From assembly GCA_010015745.1 (NCBI GenBank), contig ML978252.1, positions 1,238 through 65,237 on the forward strand: DNA of 64,000 nucleotides, in the 5' to 3' direction. A program made the translations under genes and the position numbers. Below, piece after piece: positions 22,076 through 31,855 of this stretch (the stretch's first letter is position 1; every line of letters begins with the position of its first letter). The notes below the pieces were generated by a model, which had not been told where the DNA came from, ran no database searches, and was given only the letters and a program-made list of their open reading frames with translations. Source of the stretch: Setomelanomma holmii. Taxonomy: Eukaryota; Ascomycota; Dothideomycetes; Pleosporales; Phaeosphaeriaceae.

Positions 22076-22082
22076 CCAATCA
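22076..22082 (+). promoter_or_regulatory. CCAAT box upstream of mL50 gene
   Basis: CCAATCA lies about 90 bp before the mL50 start codon, in the 192-bp gap to the upstream ARP6 stop. CCAATCA is the preferred core of the HAP/CBC complex, which controls many mitochondrial genes in fungi. Use of this site is inferred from position only. Confidence 0.45.
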
Positions 22083-22181
22083 ACATGGCGAAAGCGCCGA
22101 ACGGCAACTGCACATTTATAAAACATGAATTCTCTTGCCAGAAACGTGCTTATTTATGCAGACTATGGGGTATATGGCGCC

Positions 22182-23601
22182 TCAAATATCACCAGAGAAC
22201 TTCTTCTGCAGCCATGTCGAGCCTCTCTCGTCGTACTCAGCCTTGTCAACAAGCACTTCCTTCAGTAGCTCCGGCTGGCTTGCAAACCTCGCGGCGCCCA
22301 ACCATGTATGCTTGATTGGGTTGTCTGCCCACGATATCTTCACCAGATATTGTGCCGGGACCAGCGCCCTCAGCTCGTCTTCCAACCGTTCGATAAATCC
22401 CGTGATCAGGGAGTTGCCGCCCACCACAACCACATTTGACAGCATTCCCACTCGCAAAGCTTCGGGCAAACCCTTCATCGACTCCATCACTGCCCCAGGT
22501 ATGCCAGCTTCCTGGATGCCGATATCCGAGGGATTGAACAGCAGCTCAGGTACGGCAAAGCGCTCGTTCCCCATGGGCAGGAGGTCCTCCCTGGGACCCT
22601 GAAGGGGCTGTAGTCCTCGTCGCATCCGCGATTTGGCAGGGTCGTGAGGTCTTGCATGGCCATGTATAGCCGTCTCATAGTCCGGCAGCACGTAGTCGAC
22701 CACGACGCTCAAATCCCGCTCCCTTTTGTTTCCCAAGCGCCCCTTCCACGTCCGCTCGAGGTCCATTGAGAAGTGCTGTGGAGATGGCGCAACGTACGAT
22801 ATGGCCTCCTTGATTTCGTTCATCAGATACGTCTCCTCCATGAGATTGTAGTGTCGGAGCGAGGCCAGCTCTTTGATGTAGTTTGTGAGCAGCTTCCCAC
22901 CTACAGTAAGCCGCCGTACAGCTGATTGGATGAGCTTGCCATTGTAAAGAGGCAGTATGGTCGTATCTGAGTAGGACGTATCGATTACGAGGAGGCACTC
23001 TTGCGGTAGTGCGGCCAGCGATGCTGGGCTGAGAGGATGATAAGCGTTAAGGCGAGGGCCCACGCAGCGGTAGTAGGATGCAAATTCGAACTGCTCGAAG
23101 ACAATTTCGTCACAATTTTTCTGCAGCTCCTTTGGGCAGTTGGGCTTCTCCGTCAAAAGCAGATTCGTCTCTCTGGGATCACACTGAGCGGGTTTAGCCT
23201 GTCGTTGTCGTGAATCTCGTCGCGCGTGCACATGATACCTTCAGCACTTCTTCCACGGCAGCGCCCATAAATTCATGCTCCCAGATGGCCTTCTCAGCTT
23301 CCCAGTTGACAATGAAGCCCTTCTCTACCGGCCGTCTGAAGGCCAGCTCGCCAAAGTCCTTGCATCCGTCCAGCTCCGAGCCGACATATGTGCACTTGTC
23401 GCGAGTGCTACGCGCAATGCAATTTGGAATCACGCGACAGTCGTCGTACGTAGGGGCGTTGGATGTGCCAGGTACCAGGCCAGCTTTGATAGAGCACGCG
23501 CCGTTGTCGATGACGAGTGTCTTGCTCGGTGCTGCTGCTGCTGATTTTCGAGATCCCTTGGGCGGCATGATTGGTGCGGGGGTGGATGGCGGAGCGTGCA
23601 T
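22182..23601 (-). CDS. ARP6: Actin-related protein 6 (SWR1 complex)
   Basis: Two exons, 23601-23239 and 23183-22182, give 454 residues. The intron (55 nt) is GTATCA..CAG with GCTAAAC near the acceptor. Arp6 is a subunit of the SWR1 remodeller that deposits H2A.Z in nucleosomes; it acts in the nucleus. Signature blocks are KTLVIDNGACSIKAG at the N-terminus, VIPNCIARSTRDKCTYVG, a KGFIVNWEAEKAIWEHEF block, NLLLTEKPNCPKELQKNCDEIVFEQFEF after the intron, and near the end NVVVVGGNSLITGFIERL. The VIPNCIxRS and KGxxVNW patterns separate Arp6 from actin and other Arps. The start is the first ATG at 23601; ATG at 23568 (MPPKGSRKS) is equally possible. Length is close to that of yeast Arp6. Confidence 0.92.
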
Positions 23602-24887
23602 TGTCGAGGTTGACGGCGCGACGCACACGCTCTCATATGACACTCAGTCAGGCTCATATGCTGCGCTGCTACTCGAACGGGTTTCCTTTCGCTGATACGG
23701 AAGGACACCACACTACTTCACTGCTATTATCTCGTACGCTGCAAATGGATACAGAGTCGTCACCACCTTCGAGGACCTGATACGCCTCCAATTCGAACCG
23801 CTAGGCTGGATTACTTTCTATCTCGCTTTGCCATTCTACCACGACTTCGCCTTCGCCCATGGTTGCGCCACTGGGCGTCCCGAAGCGCTGCAGTTCTGGT
23901 CTGACGACGAGCTGTAGGAACTTTGTGCTTTGGCTTCTCTGGCTGAGGATAACTCTGTTATCCTGGTGCAGGACGACAAAGAGCTAGTAACGCCGCAAAC
24001 ACACTTCCGTCCAAAGCCTCGCAGCAAAGTGCAAAATGGATTCGAGGGAATCACGGTCTGTCTGGTCAAGGTTGCTACGCCCGGCATTTTGATGGCATTT
24101 CCCGACAGCCGACAGCGCTGTGTACAGGCTTTCCACCATAGAACCAGACTCAGCACCAACATGTAAGCTGGAAAATCTCCTAGTGAGTAAGCAGTAGTGG
24201 GTGAGTGGCTATGTCTCCGCCCCGCCCCGTTATGGACATCTCCTGGTGTCGCTTTCGCAAGCGAAGTTCGGCTTTGAGGCGACATTCGCGTTTCGTGTAC
24301 ATCGCGCGCCATGAAGTATACCGGATGAACGTATGGAGAACAGAGAGTGCACTTATCTCGGTTACGGAGTTGGGACTCAGTTTGACGATGGTGTTGATGA
24401 TGTCCGCACATGGCAAATTGTGCTCAAACTTCTTCTCATTCATGTCTGTCCACCACTCCTAGGTATGACGCCCCACCAACGCTGCACAATCACAATCTCC
24501 GCATTGGCTTCCTGCCATTACCGGTACACCTTGCGAGATATCTTGGCTTCGGCCTCGGCGAGAATCGCACGTTGAGCGAAGGCGTCCGAAAGGCACATTC
24601 ACATCCCCGGTGTAGTTATTATTAGGCAGCGCGGATTGACAATGAGGGGGATATGACTACAAACCCAAATGGATGAGGATGAATTGTCGAGGCGGAGTAT
24701 GCTCAAGCTCGAGCGATCGATTGTCGACACGCACGTATAACTTGAGCCGTCTCCTGTAGCACTAACTCATCGTCCATCGAGCAACCCATTCATCACTCGA
24801 CGCTACATACTACCAATACCCTTCGATCTCGTTGTCTCATCATTAAATAGCCCCAATCTCTTCAAAACACCATATACTATTTTCACT
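23602..24887. other. Intergenic region with coding-like relic
   Basis: This 1286-bp gap between divergent ARP6 and the RTA1-like gene contains a coding-like stretch at 23697-24166, listed separately. The remaining 720 bp hold overlapping short frames without a recognisable domain. Confidence 0.45.
23697..24166 (+). pseudogene. Possible degenerate gene, one TAG in an open frame
   Basis: A plus-strand frame is open from 23697 to 24166 except for one TAG near 23918 (WSDDEL stop ELCALASLAEDN). The conceptual peptide looks protein-like rather than random, with FTAIISYAANGYRVVTTFED, GWITFYLALPFYHDFAF and ELVTPQTHFRPKPRS. No start codon precedes the first half and no family was recognised. If the TAG was once CAG, a single C-to-T change at a CpA explains the break. 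Alternatives are an exon pair around an unrecognised intron, or a chance open frame. Confidence 0.3.
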
Positions 24888-25951
24888 ATGGGCGGCGCAC
24901 CACCCCGACCCACCGTTCTTCCAAGAGGCTGTGAGTTTGTCAACGCCACTTGCCCGGTCGAAGCCACCATCTACGGCTACGATCCCTCTCTACCCGCCAA
25001 TGCCTTCTTTGCTGGCTTCTTTGGCCTTGCCGCGCTCCTTCAGATCTTCTATGGGATTCGATACAGGACGTGGTCCTACATGGCTGCCATCTCGTTGGGT
25101 TGCGTGGCCGAAAGTGTCGGTTACGTAGGCCGCGTGATGATGAACGATAATCCTTGGAACGACATGGCGTTCAACATCCAAGTCGTATTGTTGATCTTCG
25201 CGCCATCCTTCCTAGCAGCAGGAATATATCTGACGCTGAAGCATGTGGTGCTGCAGTTCGGGCCAGAGTGGAGTCGGCTCAGGCCGAGTTGGTATACCTA
25301 CATCTTCGTCTGCTGCGATGTAAGCAGTCTAGCGATGCAGAGTGCTGGGGGTGCAATGGCGGCAATGGCCGACCCAGGAGAAAAGATTGGTGATATTGGT
25401 ACAAACTTGATGATTGCCGGCATCATCTGGCAGGTCGTCAGTAAGTTCTTCTCTTTCTATCCCTGTCGAGTTATCACTGACTGATCGTCCCAGTTCTGGT
25501 AACCTTCGCCCTCATCGTTGGAGAGTACAGCTGGCGTACCTACCAGAGATGTAACATCCTCACCCATGACGCGCTGCAACTCTGGGCCGACCGTGGTTTC
25601 CGACTATACTGTGGTGCTGTCGTAGCTGCTTACCTTTTCATCCTCGTCCGATGCGCCTATCGTATTTCAGAGCTTCTGGGTGGCTGGGGCGGTGAATTGA
25701 TGCGTATCGAGATTGAGTTTATCATTCTTGAGGGCGTCATGATTTGCCTCTGTGTGTTGGCGCAGACCATCTTCCATCCTGGAAAATACTTCCCAGCCAT
25801 GGCCAGTCCACCAAAGGGGAAGCACACGCGCGTTAAGAATATCGACGATACGGAAATGCAGCCGCTGAGCAACTACGAGGAGATGCGACCGGCAGGACGG
25901 TATGAGGCATCACGCTCAGGAAGTCGATACGAAAACACCAGAAGTGATTAG
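24888..25951 (+). CDS. RTA1-like integral membrane protein
   Basis: Two exons, 24888-25440 and 25494-25951, give 336 residues. The intron (53 nt) is GTAAGT..CAG with CTGACTGA before the acceptor. The protein has the seven-helix pattern of the fungal RTA1/Rsb1 family. Helices are near residues 38-56 (AFFAGFFGLAALLQIFYG), 60-80, 95-115 (IQVVLLIFAPSFLAAGIYL), 135-155, 170-190, 225-245 and 260-280. The block SLGCVAESVGYVGRVMM and the loop QSAGGAMAA are typical. Family members are linked to resistance to 7-aminocholesterol and to sphingoid-base export; the substrate here is unknown. The N-terminus has a short lumenal segment with two Cys, and the C-terminal tail is hydrophilic and Arg/Ser-rich. 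Confidence 0.9.
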
Positions 25952-26136
25952 TGTGAGACAAGAAAAGGGGGGCTTGTAGAGCGTCGTATGTTGAGCAGTA
26001 CGTGGTCGGTGTTTGAAAAGATTGTGGTTGCAGAAGGATCAGGACATACTTGCGAGCTTTCGCGCTTGTCAATTGTAAGTCTCACTCCAGCCATCCGTGC
26101 CTTCCCAATCAGAAGGAGAATGTCTCTATCATTTGT

Positions 26137-26153
26137 CCCCCCCCCCCCCCCCC
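26137..26153 (+). repeat. Poly-C run of 17
   Basis: Seventeen consecutive C residues lie in the 393-bp convergent spacer (25952-26344) between the RTA1-like gene and the coiled-coil gene. Long C runs are rare in fungal genomes and prone to length errors in sequencing. Confidence 0.95.
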
Positions 26154-26344
26154 AAGAGAATTGAGTAGAAGTATGTAAACATCGCAGTACACGATTCGAG
26201 ATGACCAAAACTCCGCAATGTTCCACATACCCCTTAACCGAGTTCTCCCTTTTCATCAGAACGCCCTTGACAGTCCGCGGCTGGCTGCCCCATACCCAGT
26301 GCGCCAACAACCTTTCGCGTTAAGCTGGTCACAGGCCAGACATT

Positions 26345-28879
26345 CTACTCCTGTGTCCTACCGCCGCCCATACGCTCGATGTTGCTCAACAATCTACTCT
26401 TGCCTCCGCTCGTGCTCCGGTTTAATCCTGGACCACCTTGGAAACCGAAGCCATTGGGTGCCCGCAGACCGGATGGTTTCGATATTCCGCTGTTGCTACG
26501 CTCGCCCATTGCACCAAGACGATCGCCCATCGCACTGCCTGGACGCCCGCCACCCAATGCGGAACCTGGACGAGAAGCTGTAGGACCACTGCCTGCGAGG
26601 AAGCCAGTGTTGCGCATCGCGTGCTCGGCCGGTGCGTGTTGCTTTGGTGCCGTTGGAGGCCCGCCGCCCATCTGTGAACGACGAAGATCATCCTGTTGCA
26701 GTTCTTCCATCTTCTCACCACACATGGACAGCATTTGCTCGGCTGCTGCAACAAGCTCACCCTTCTCGACGCGTTCGGCCTCGAGGTCTACAAGAAGCGC
26801 GTCGTGTGACTTTCGAAGCGATTGCAGTTCTGACTGTAGTCCCGCGAGTTTGGCTTTGAGGCTTTCGATCTCTGCGCGTTGCGATTCGAGCTTTTGTAGA
26901 TCTTCCGTGTTTGAGACAGACGTTGAGGAGCCACCGTCGTCCTTCTTAGGTGACATGCCAGGCGGAAGTACCTTGCTGAATGTGTCATCGCGCTTCTTCT
27001 CGGCCTCCTCCACCTGTCTCTCGAGGCGAATTATCTGCAGCCGCAAGTCTTTGCATCGCTCATCAGCTTTCTTTTGGTAGTTATCTTTCAAAGCTTTTAT
27101 CTTTTTCTCGTGCTTGGCTTTGTAGGCAGAGTGCAGATCCCGGGCTACCTCGTTGACCTTCTCGGCAATGGCTGTCTGGCACTCAAGCTCAGAATAGATC
27201 TTCTTGTTCTCCCCTCCGTCGTCATTGTTGATGAATGTGGTCATGTCGACATTCTTGCTCTCAGCCTCGATGATCTTGGTCTCAAGGTCCGACGAGCGGT
27301 TCTCAGCTTCCTCTGCGCGTCTTTCGGCATCGGCCAGCCGCTGGAGAAGTTGCTCCCGCTCGCTGTCATTGCGTGCCAGCTCTGCTTGCACATCTTGCAG
27401 AAGGCTTTGGACTTCCTCGCCCTTCTTCTTCCAGTCTATCATCTGAGCCTCGGCATACTCGCGCGCCGAACGTTCGTCACGAACAGTCTCATGAGCTTCA
27501 CCCACACGACGTTCGGCATCAGCCACCGCCTTAGCCAAAGACTCTACTTCAGCTTCCTTCCCAGACAAGCTTGCACTAAGCGAAGAGATTTGTGACTGAA
27601 ATTGCGATTTGACAGATTCCATCTCCCGAATGGTGACCGTGGGCAGTGATCGCGGAGTCGGTGGAGGCGGCAGCTCAAAGTCCAGCAGATTCAACATCTG
27701 GCGACTCTGGCTGGGTGTGGCTGGAACATACGATCCACCCTTGACAGGCGATCTTTGGTTCTGATAGTACGAACGAAGATCAGGTTGTGTGCTGGACTTG
27801 GTGGGTGATGGGCGTCCACGATTAGGGGACGCCCGGCGAGATTGCGAAAACGACTGTATTTGCTCTGTAAAGTCGAGAAGCAGATTGGTGGTGTCGTTCT
27901 CTTTGTAAGACCGGCGAGGTGTGGGCGATGGTGTGCGCTCGGTGCGCCGGGCTGTAGACGGTGTCATCTGGGTGCGTGCACGAGGTGTAGCCTGTCGTTG
28001 TTAGCATCATGTACGCAGGTGAGGCATCAAATCACTGACATCTAGCAGCCCATCCCTCGTCGGACTCTTCTGCAAGAAGGCAAATTTGGTCATATCGAGC
28101 CCGGGCATCTCAGAAAACATGCTGAAGCCGGTGTCGTCAATGTCTGCTGATGTGAGTCCTGGACCATCAGGGTTGAATTCGGTGTTGTCGATGTCCAGGT
28201 CCAGATCGAACTGGTCGTCGTGCGATCTCTGCCTTGTCAAGCACTCCTGTCTCTCGGTGCGCATCTCGTCCATGAACTTCATGGCGACAGTCAACCCTTC
28301 GTTCTCTCGGAGAGCAGGCTCGTTGTGTGTTGACGACGATGAGGAGGAACCATGTGCTGGCGTCGGCTGTAGGTCCAATTGGTTGTCTTCAAGAGCGGGA
28401 GCACGCTGCTTTGTTTCCACTGAAGGCGCACGACTCGACTTTGAGGGCGATTGGCTCTTTCTGGAGCGACTGCTCATGGCTGACTCCGGACGCTCGGCAG
28501 GAATCTGCTTGACTGGTGACGTCTTCTTCGGACTGGATCGCTTGCTGATACTGTCGTTCCTTGCGGCCTCTTCGAAGTCGTCCATTAGATTCTTGACCGG
28601 CGAGGTCTTCGTTGGACTGACGCGCTCTTTCAAGCCCGACTTCTTCTCTGGCGAGATCTTGAAAGCAGATTGTGGAACGTCGTCGAAATCGACCAGCGGC
28701 TTCGAGGGCGTCGGCGCAACATTCGGCGCAATATTCTCCTGGTCGTCGACGTCGATGTGCGACACGAATGGCGACGAGGGCGGATCGTGGAAAGTCATGT
28801 CGAAATCATCGTCAATGAGCATAGAGTTCGAATTTGCGTTGACCTGTTCGGACGAGAGTGCCGACATTGGTTCCGTCAT
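26345..28879 (-). CDS. Large coiled-coil, SP-repeat protein (spindle-pole-type)
   Basis: Two exons, 28879-28040 and 27991-26345, give 828 residues. The intron (48 nt) is GTCAGT..CAG with GCTAACAACGACAG at its 3' end, a textbook branch site. The N-terminal third is acidic and full of KTSPVK/SPTK motifs (SPEKKSG, SPTKTSPVK, SPKKTSPVK), likely CDK or other proline-directed phosphosites. The middle has TTNLLLDFTEQ and QMLNLLDFELPPPPTPR. The next 300 residues are heptad coiled coil (EAEVESLAKAVADAERRVGEA and onward). The tail is Gly/Arg/Ser-rich. The layout fits the Cut12/SnaD group of spindle-pole-body formation proteins, but this is a recognition from overall pattern, not from a diagnostic motif. 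A septation or polarity coiled-coil protein is an alternative. Confidence 0.7.
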
Positions 28880-29160
28880 CGTGGAAGCCAAAAAGTGGTG
28901 ATACCACGGGGTCCAGTGTCGTGGTTTCGAGTGTAGGAGAGCTGCGTGGTGCTTGTGTTTGGGCGAGGTCCGTGGCTCTTCCGTAAACAAACACGGTCGT
29001 CATGCCCCGATCGCGACTAGTGTCGCCGTGCTCGGCAAAACGCCTGGTCTGATTTCAACCACTGAACATAGGCTACTGCTCGTACATAAATGCTTGTGTA
29101 CCCATGATCTATCCGTCTATGTGCTCTAACCCGCAGATGATGTGCAAGATGCCTGTTGCA

Positions 29161-31412
29161 TCAATGGCTGATGGCGCTTCGCATCGCTGCAGCCAGACGC
29201 TGATATTCTTTCAGCAGCTCGTCTACCTCCTTCAACTTCAGTTCTTGCGCGTCTTTAGCTTCCAAGAAGCGCTTCACCGGCGGTGATGTCTTCTTTAGCA
29301 GTTCTATTGCAGCAATCGCTTTTGTGCCCTTTTCATCCCCTTGCAATACTTCACCCGATGCTGTACGACTTGGTGCTTCAGGCAACGGCAGCTGCTTGGA
29401 TTGCTCGGAAATCGGGGATGGAAGCACCGGAGTACTACTGCTGCTCACAGCTCGCCCGAAGCGCGGCAGGACGTTGATACCAGCTAAGCGATTCAATGGG
29501 TTGAGACTGTTGCCCATGTTGCGAAGCGAGTCGACAGCCGAGGTGTTGCTCTGCAATGGCGCTTCTGTCTTGGATCCTGCTGGCGACGGAGTCTTCTCGT
29601 CGACTACGCTTGGAGTAAACGCCACGCGCCGGCCACTACTACTTCCCCCGGATCGAGTCGAGTCGACACTACGCTCCCTGATTTGTTTCTTGCCGGCGAA
29701 GATATCCGACATCTTTGCTTCGAGCCTTTTATTGCTTGACGTCTCGTGACGATCCTCTCCATGCGTTGAGCTCGCCCCGCCCACGCTCGAGGCATCATCG
29801 TCATCGTCGCCTTTTGTCGGGGAGCTCATCAATTTCTTTGCATCCTCCAATGTCTTTGGAAGAGCCGGCTGTTCTAGGACAGGTCCATTCGGGTTCCTGT
29901 CGCGCAAGCCGCCAAAGAAGAACTTGAAGCTGGTATCCAGAGTGTTGTTAATACGTCCCATAGCTTGGTCAGCCGAGTCAAGAATTGATTCCCGTACAGC
30001 GTCTGATGCAGCTTCAAACTTGGTTTGCTGTGTTTGTAAGAGATTGCTGAGCCGGCGTTGAGCCTTGGTCGTAACCGGGCTCGTTGGTTCGTTGGCTGTT
30101 CCTTTTGATACAGGCGTGGCCGGAGTTTGTATCAGATCCGGTGCATCTGAAAGGCCCAAAGCCATCGGTGTGACCTCTGACCTCGGGGTAGATGGCCTTG
30201 AGTCTGGCTTCTCAGGAGTCGCTTCATTTGCGCGTAGTGATGATAGATCCACTGTCTCGAGGAATGAGACGGCAGCCTCTAGATTGACCAAACAATAAGC
30301 CGTCTCGCCATCCATGCGACTGGAACCGCGAAACCTTTGTATAAACATGAGATCACTGATGACGTTGAGATATACTGGTGGGAGTGTGATCAAGGTGTAG
30401 ATGAGAGTGGGCAGAATCTCGTCGGCAGAGGATGTTGCAGGAAAGACTTTGGAGAGGGCCTCCACGATTGACTTGTGCGCTGCGGTCAGGTGCTGAACTT
30501 TGCCAAGTGGGTATTTCTCGTCGTTCATCTTCACGATGTCCTGTCTTGCCGCGGACAGCCACTCTCTAATCTCCGGCTCCTTCTCCTTTGTCCTTTGGCG
30601 CTCCTCTTCGGTCAGTTCATCACCAGTCATCAGCAACTCTTTCAAGCCAATGCCAACCAGCGACAATGCTGCCGTCCGAGAACGCAGCTTGTGGTCTCTC
30701 TCTTCGTCGTCGGTGCTGCGATGCCTCCAAATCCTCGAGTAAACCTTTTCGCAGACTGCTCGCTCGACCGCTTCCTCTAACGCTAGCCGCTTGGCCTCTA
30801 GCGACTTGCGTGCCTTCTTTCGATCCGACATTTCAGACACACTCAGCATCTGCTGCTCCCCCGAATGATCGCTTCCCTTGCGTATGGACCCTGGCCTGCT
30901 TAGGGGGGCTGAATTCTTCTTGGTCTGGTAGGCATCGCTGGTGAGGCGTGCAGACAATGTGGCTATGTGAGTGTTGATCTTGGCCGAAGCGCGCGTGTAG
31001 AAGTCTTGGAAGAGGTCGGACAGGTTATCGATGGTCAGCGGCGTAGGATGGACTTTTGCAGTGAGCGATTCGAGGAATCTGGCCAAATTGTGAGACACAG
31101 TAGTATTTCGAGACGGCTACCCCTTGCGTACCTCTCAGTCAGACTGCGAATCTCGATAGGCAGTTCCTCGAACGAGTCCAGTGCAGCTCTCTCAGCCTCG
31201 ACGCCCTCATCCCCATCCTGCTTCACAAAAACATCACCCTCGGTTGTCTCGTCTTCCTCTGGTACCATGTTTGCCTTGAGTGGATCCAGCATGTCGGGGA
31301 GTGGCGGCCCTTGCAGCGTGCTCGCTCGACTTCGTGACAGTGGGCTCTTAGGCGCCGACTCGAGTCGCGTGAAGGACCGCGAGGGATGCAGGTTCTTGGG
31401 CCGGGCAGACAT
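29161..31412 (-). CDS. VPS9-domain Rab5-type guanine nucleotide exchange factor
   Basis: Two exons, 31412-31132 and 31078-29161, give 732 residues. The intron (53 nt) is GTACGC..CAG. The VPS9 domain lies at about residues 160-360. It contains a helical region (LEEAVERAVCEKVYSRIW), the core TSSADEILPTLIYTLITLPPVYLNVISDLMFIQRF with the conserved Asp, and GETAYCLVNLEAAVSFLE with the conserved Tyr. VPS9 proteins load GTP on Rab5/Vps21 at endosomes. There is no C-terminal CUE domain, unlike yeast Vps9, so this resembles Muk1-type or other fungal VPS9 proteins. The C-terminal half is Ser/Pro-rich and probably disordered, ending in a short coiled coil (RFLEAKDAQELKLKEVDELLKEY). The 5' neighbour is ATG15, transcribed divergently. 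Confidence 0.88.
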
Positions 31413-31855
31413 GATGGCTGTGGGCGTGATGTGACTGTGTGAGCGTGTCGTGTGCTCGCGTGGAGCTCTGGCGTGTTACTGAAACAACGTCATGCGGTGC
31501 GGAATGCGGCGGAGGAGAGCGGGCGTGGGCTCAGCAGTGCATCGCAGCTATCAGTGCGGCCGACTCTACAAGACGGCGAGTTCAAGGCGACGAATTGGTA
31601 TCGCGGGCGGCGGCTCCAGCAGAGACAAGCGAGTGACTTCGGTGGGCCGTCTTCACAAGCCAGAGCCATCCAGCCAGCTGCGGAGGTGGTAGCGCTATCA
31701 GTGGCCCAGCGCAACTCCCCGCAATCAACACGTGCAGCATCCCCAGCCGCCATCGTCGTCATTGATGCACGATGGCGGGAGACAGCATCTTCCCCTAGGT
31801 GTATGCAACACCACCGCTGCATATCGCTCCATTTGCTTCGTACACATCTCGCACC
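31413..31855. other. Divergent spacer between VPS9 GEF and ATG15
   Basis: These 443 bp separate two start codons. Overlapping short frames lack any domain. Both promoters must lie here; no specific site was recognised. Confidence 0.45.

Noticed and set aside
26379..27080. Long plus-strand frames opposite the coiled-coil gene
   Set aside because: They mirror the minus-strand coding sequence, lack domains, and have Ser/Arg-rich composition typical of antisense frames.
28086..28901. 271-codon plus-strand frame
   Set aside because: It is antisense to the first exon of the coiled-coil gene, with no recognised domain and no splice support.
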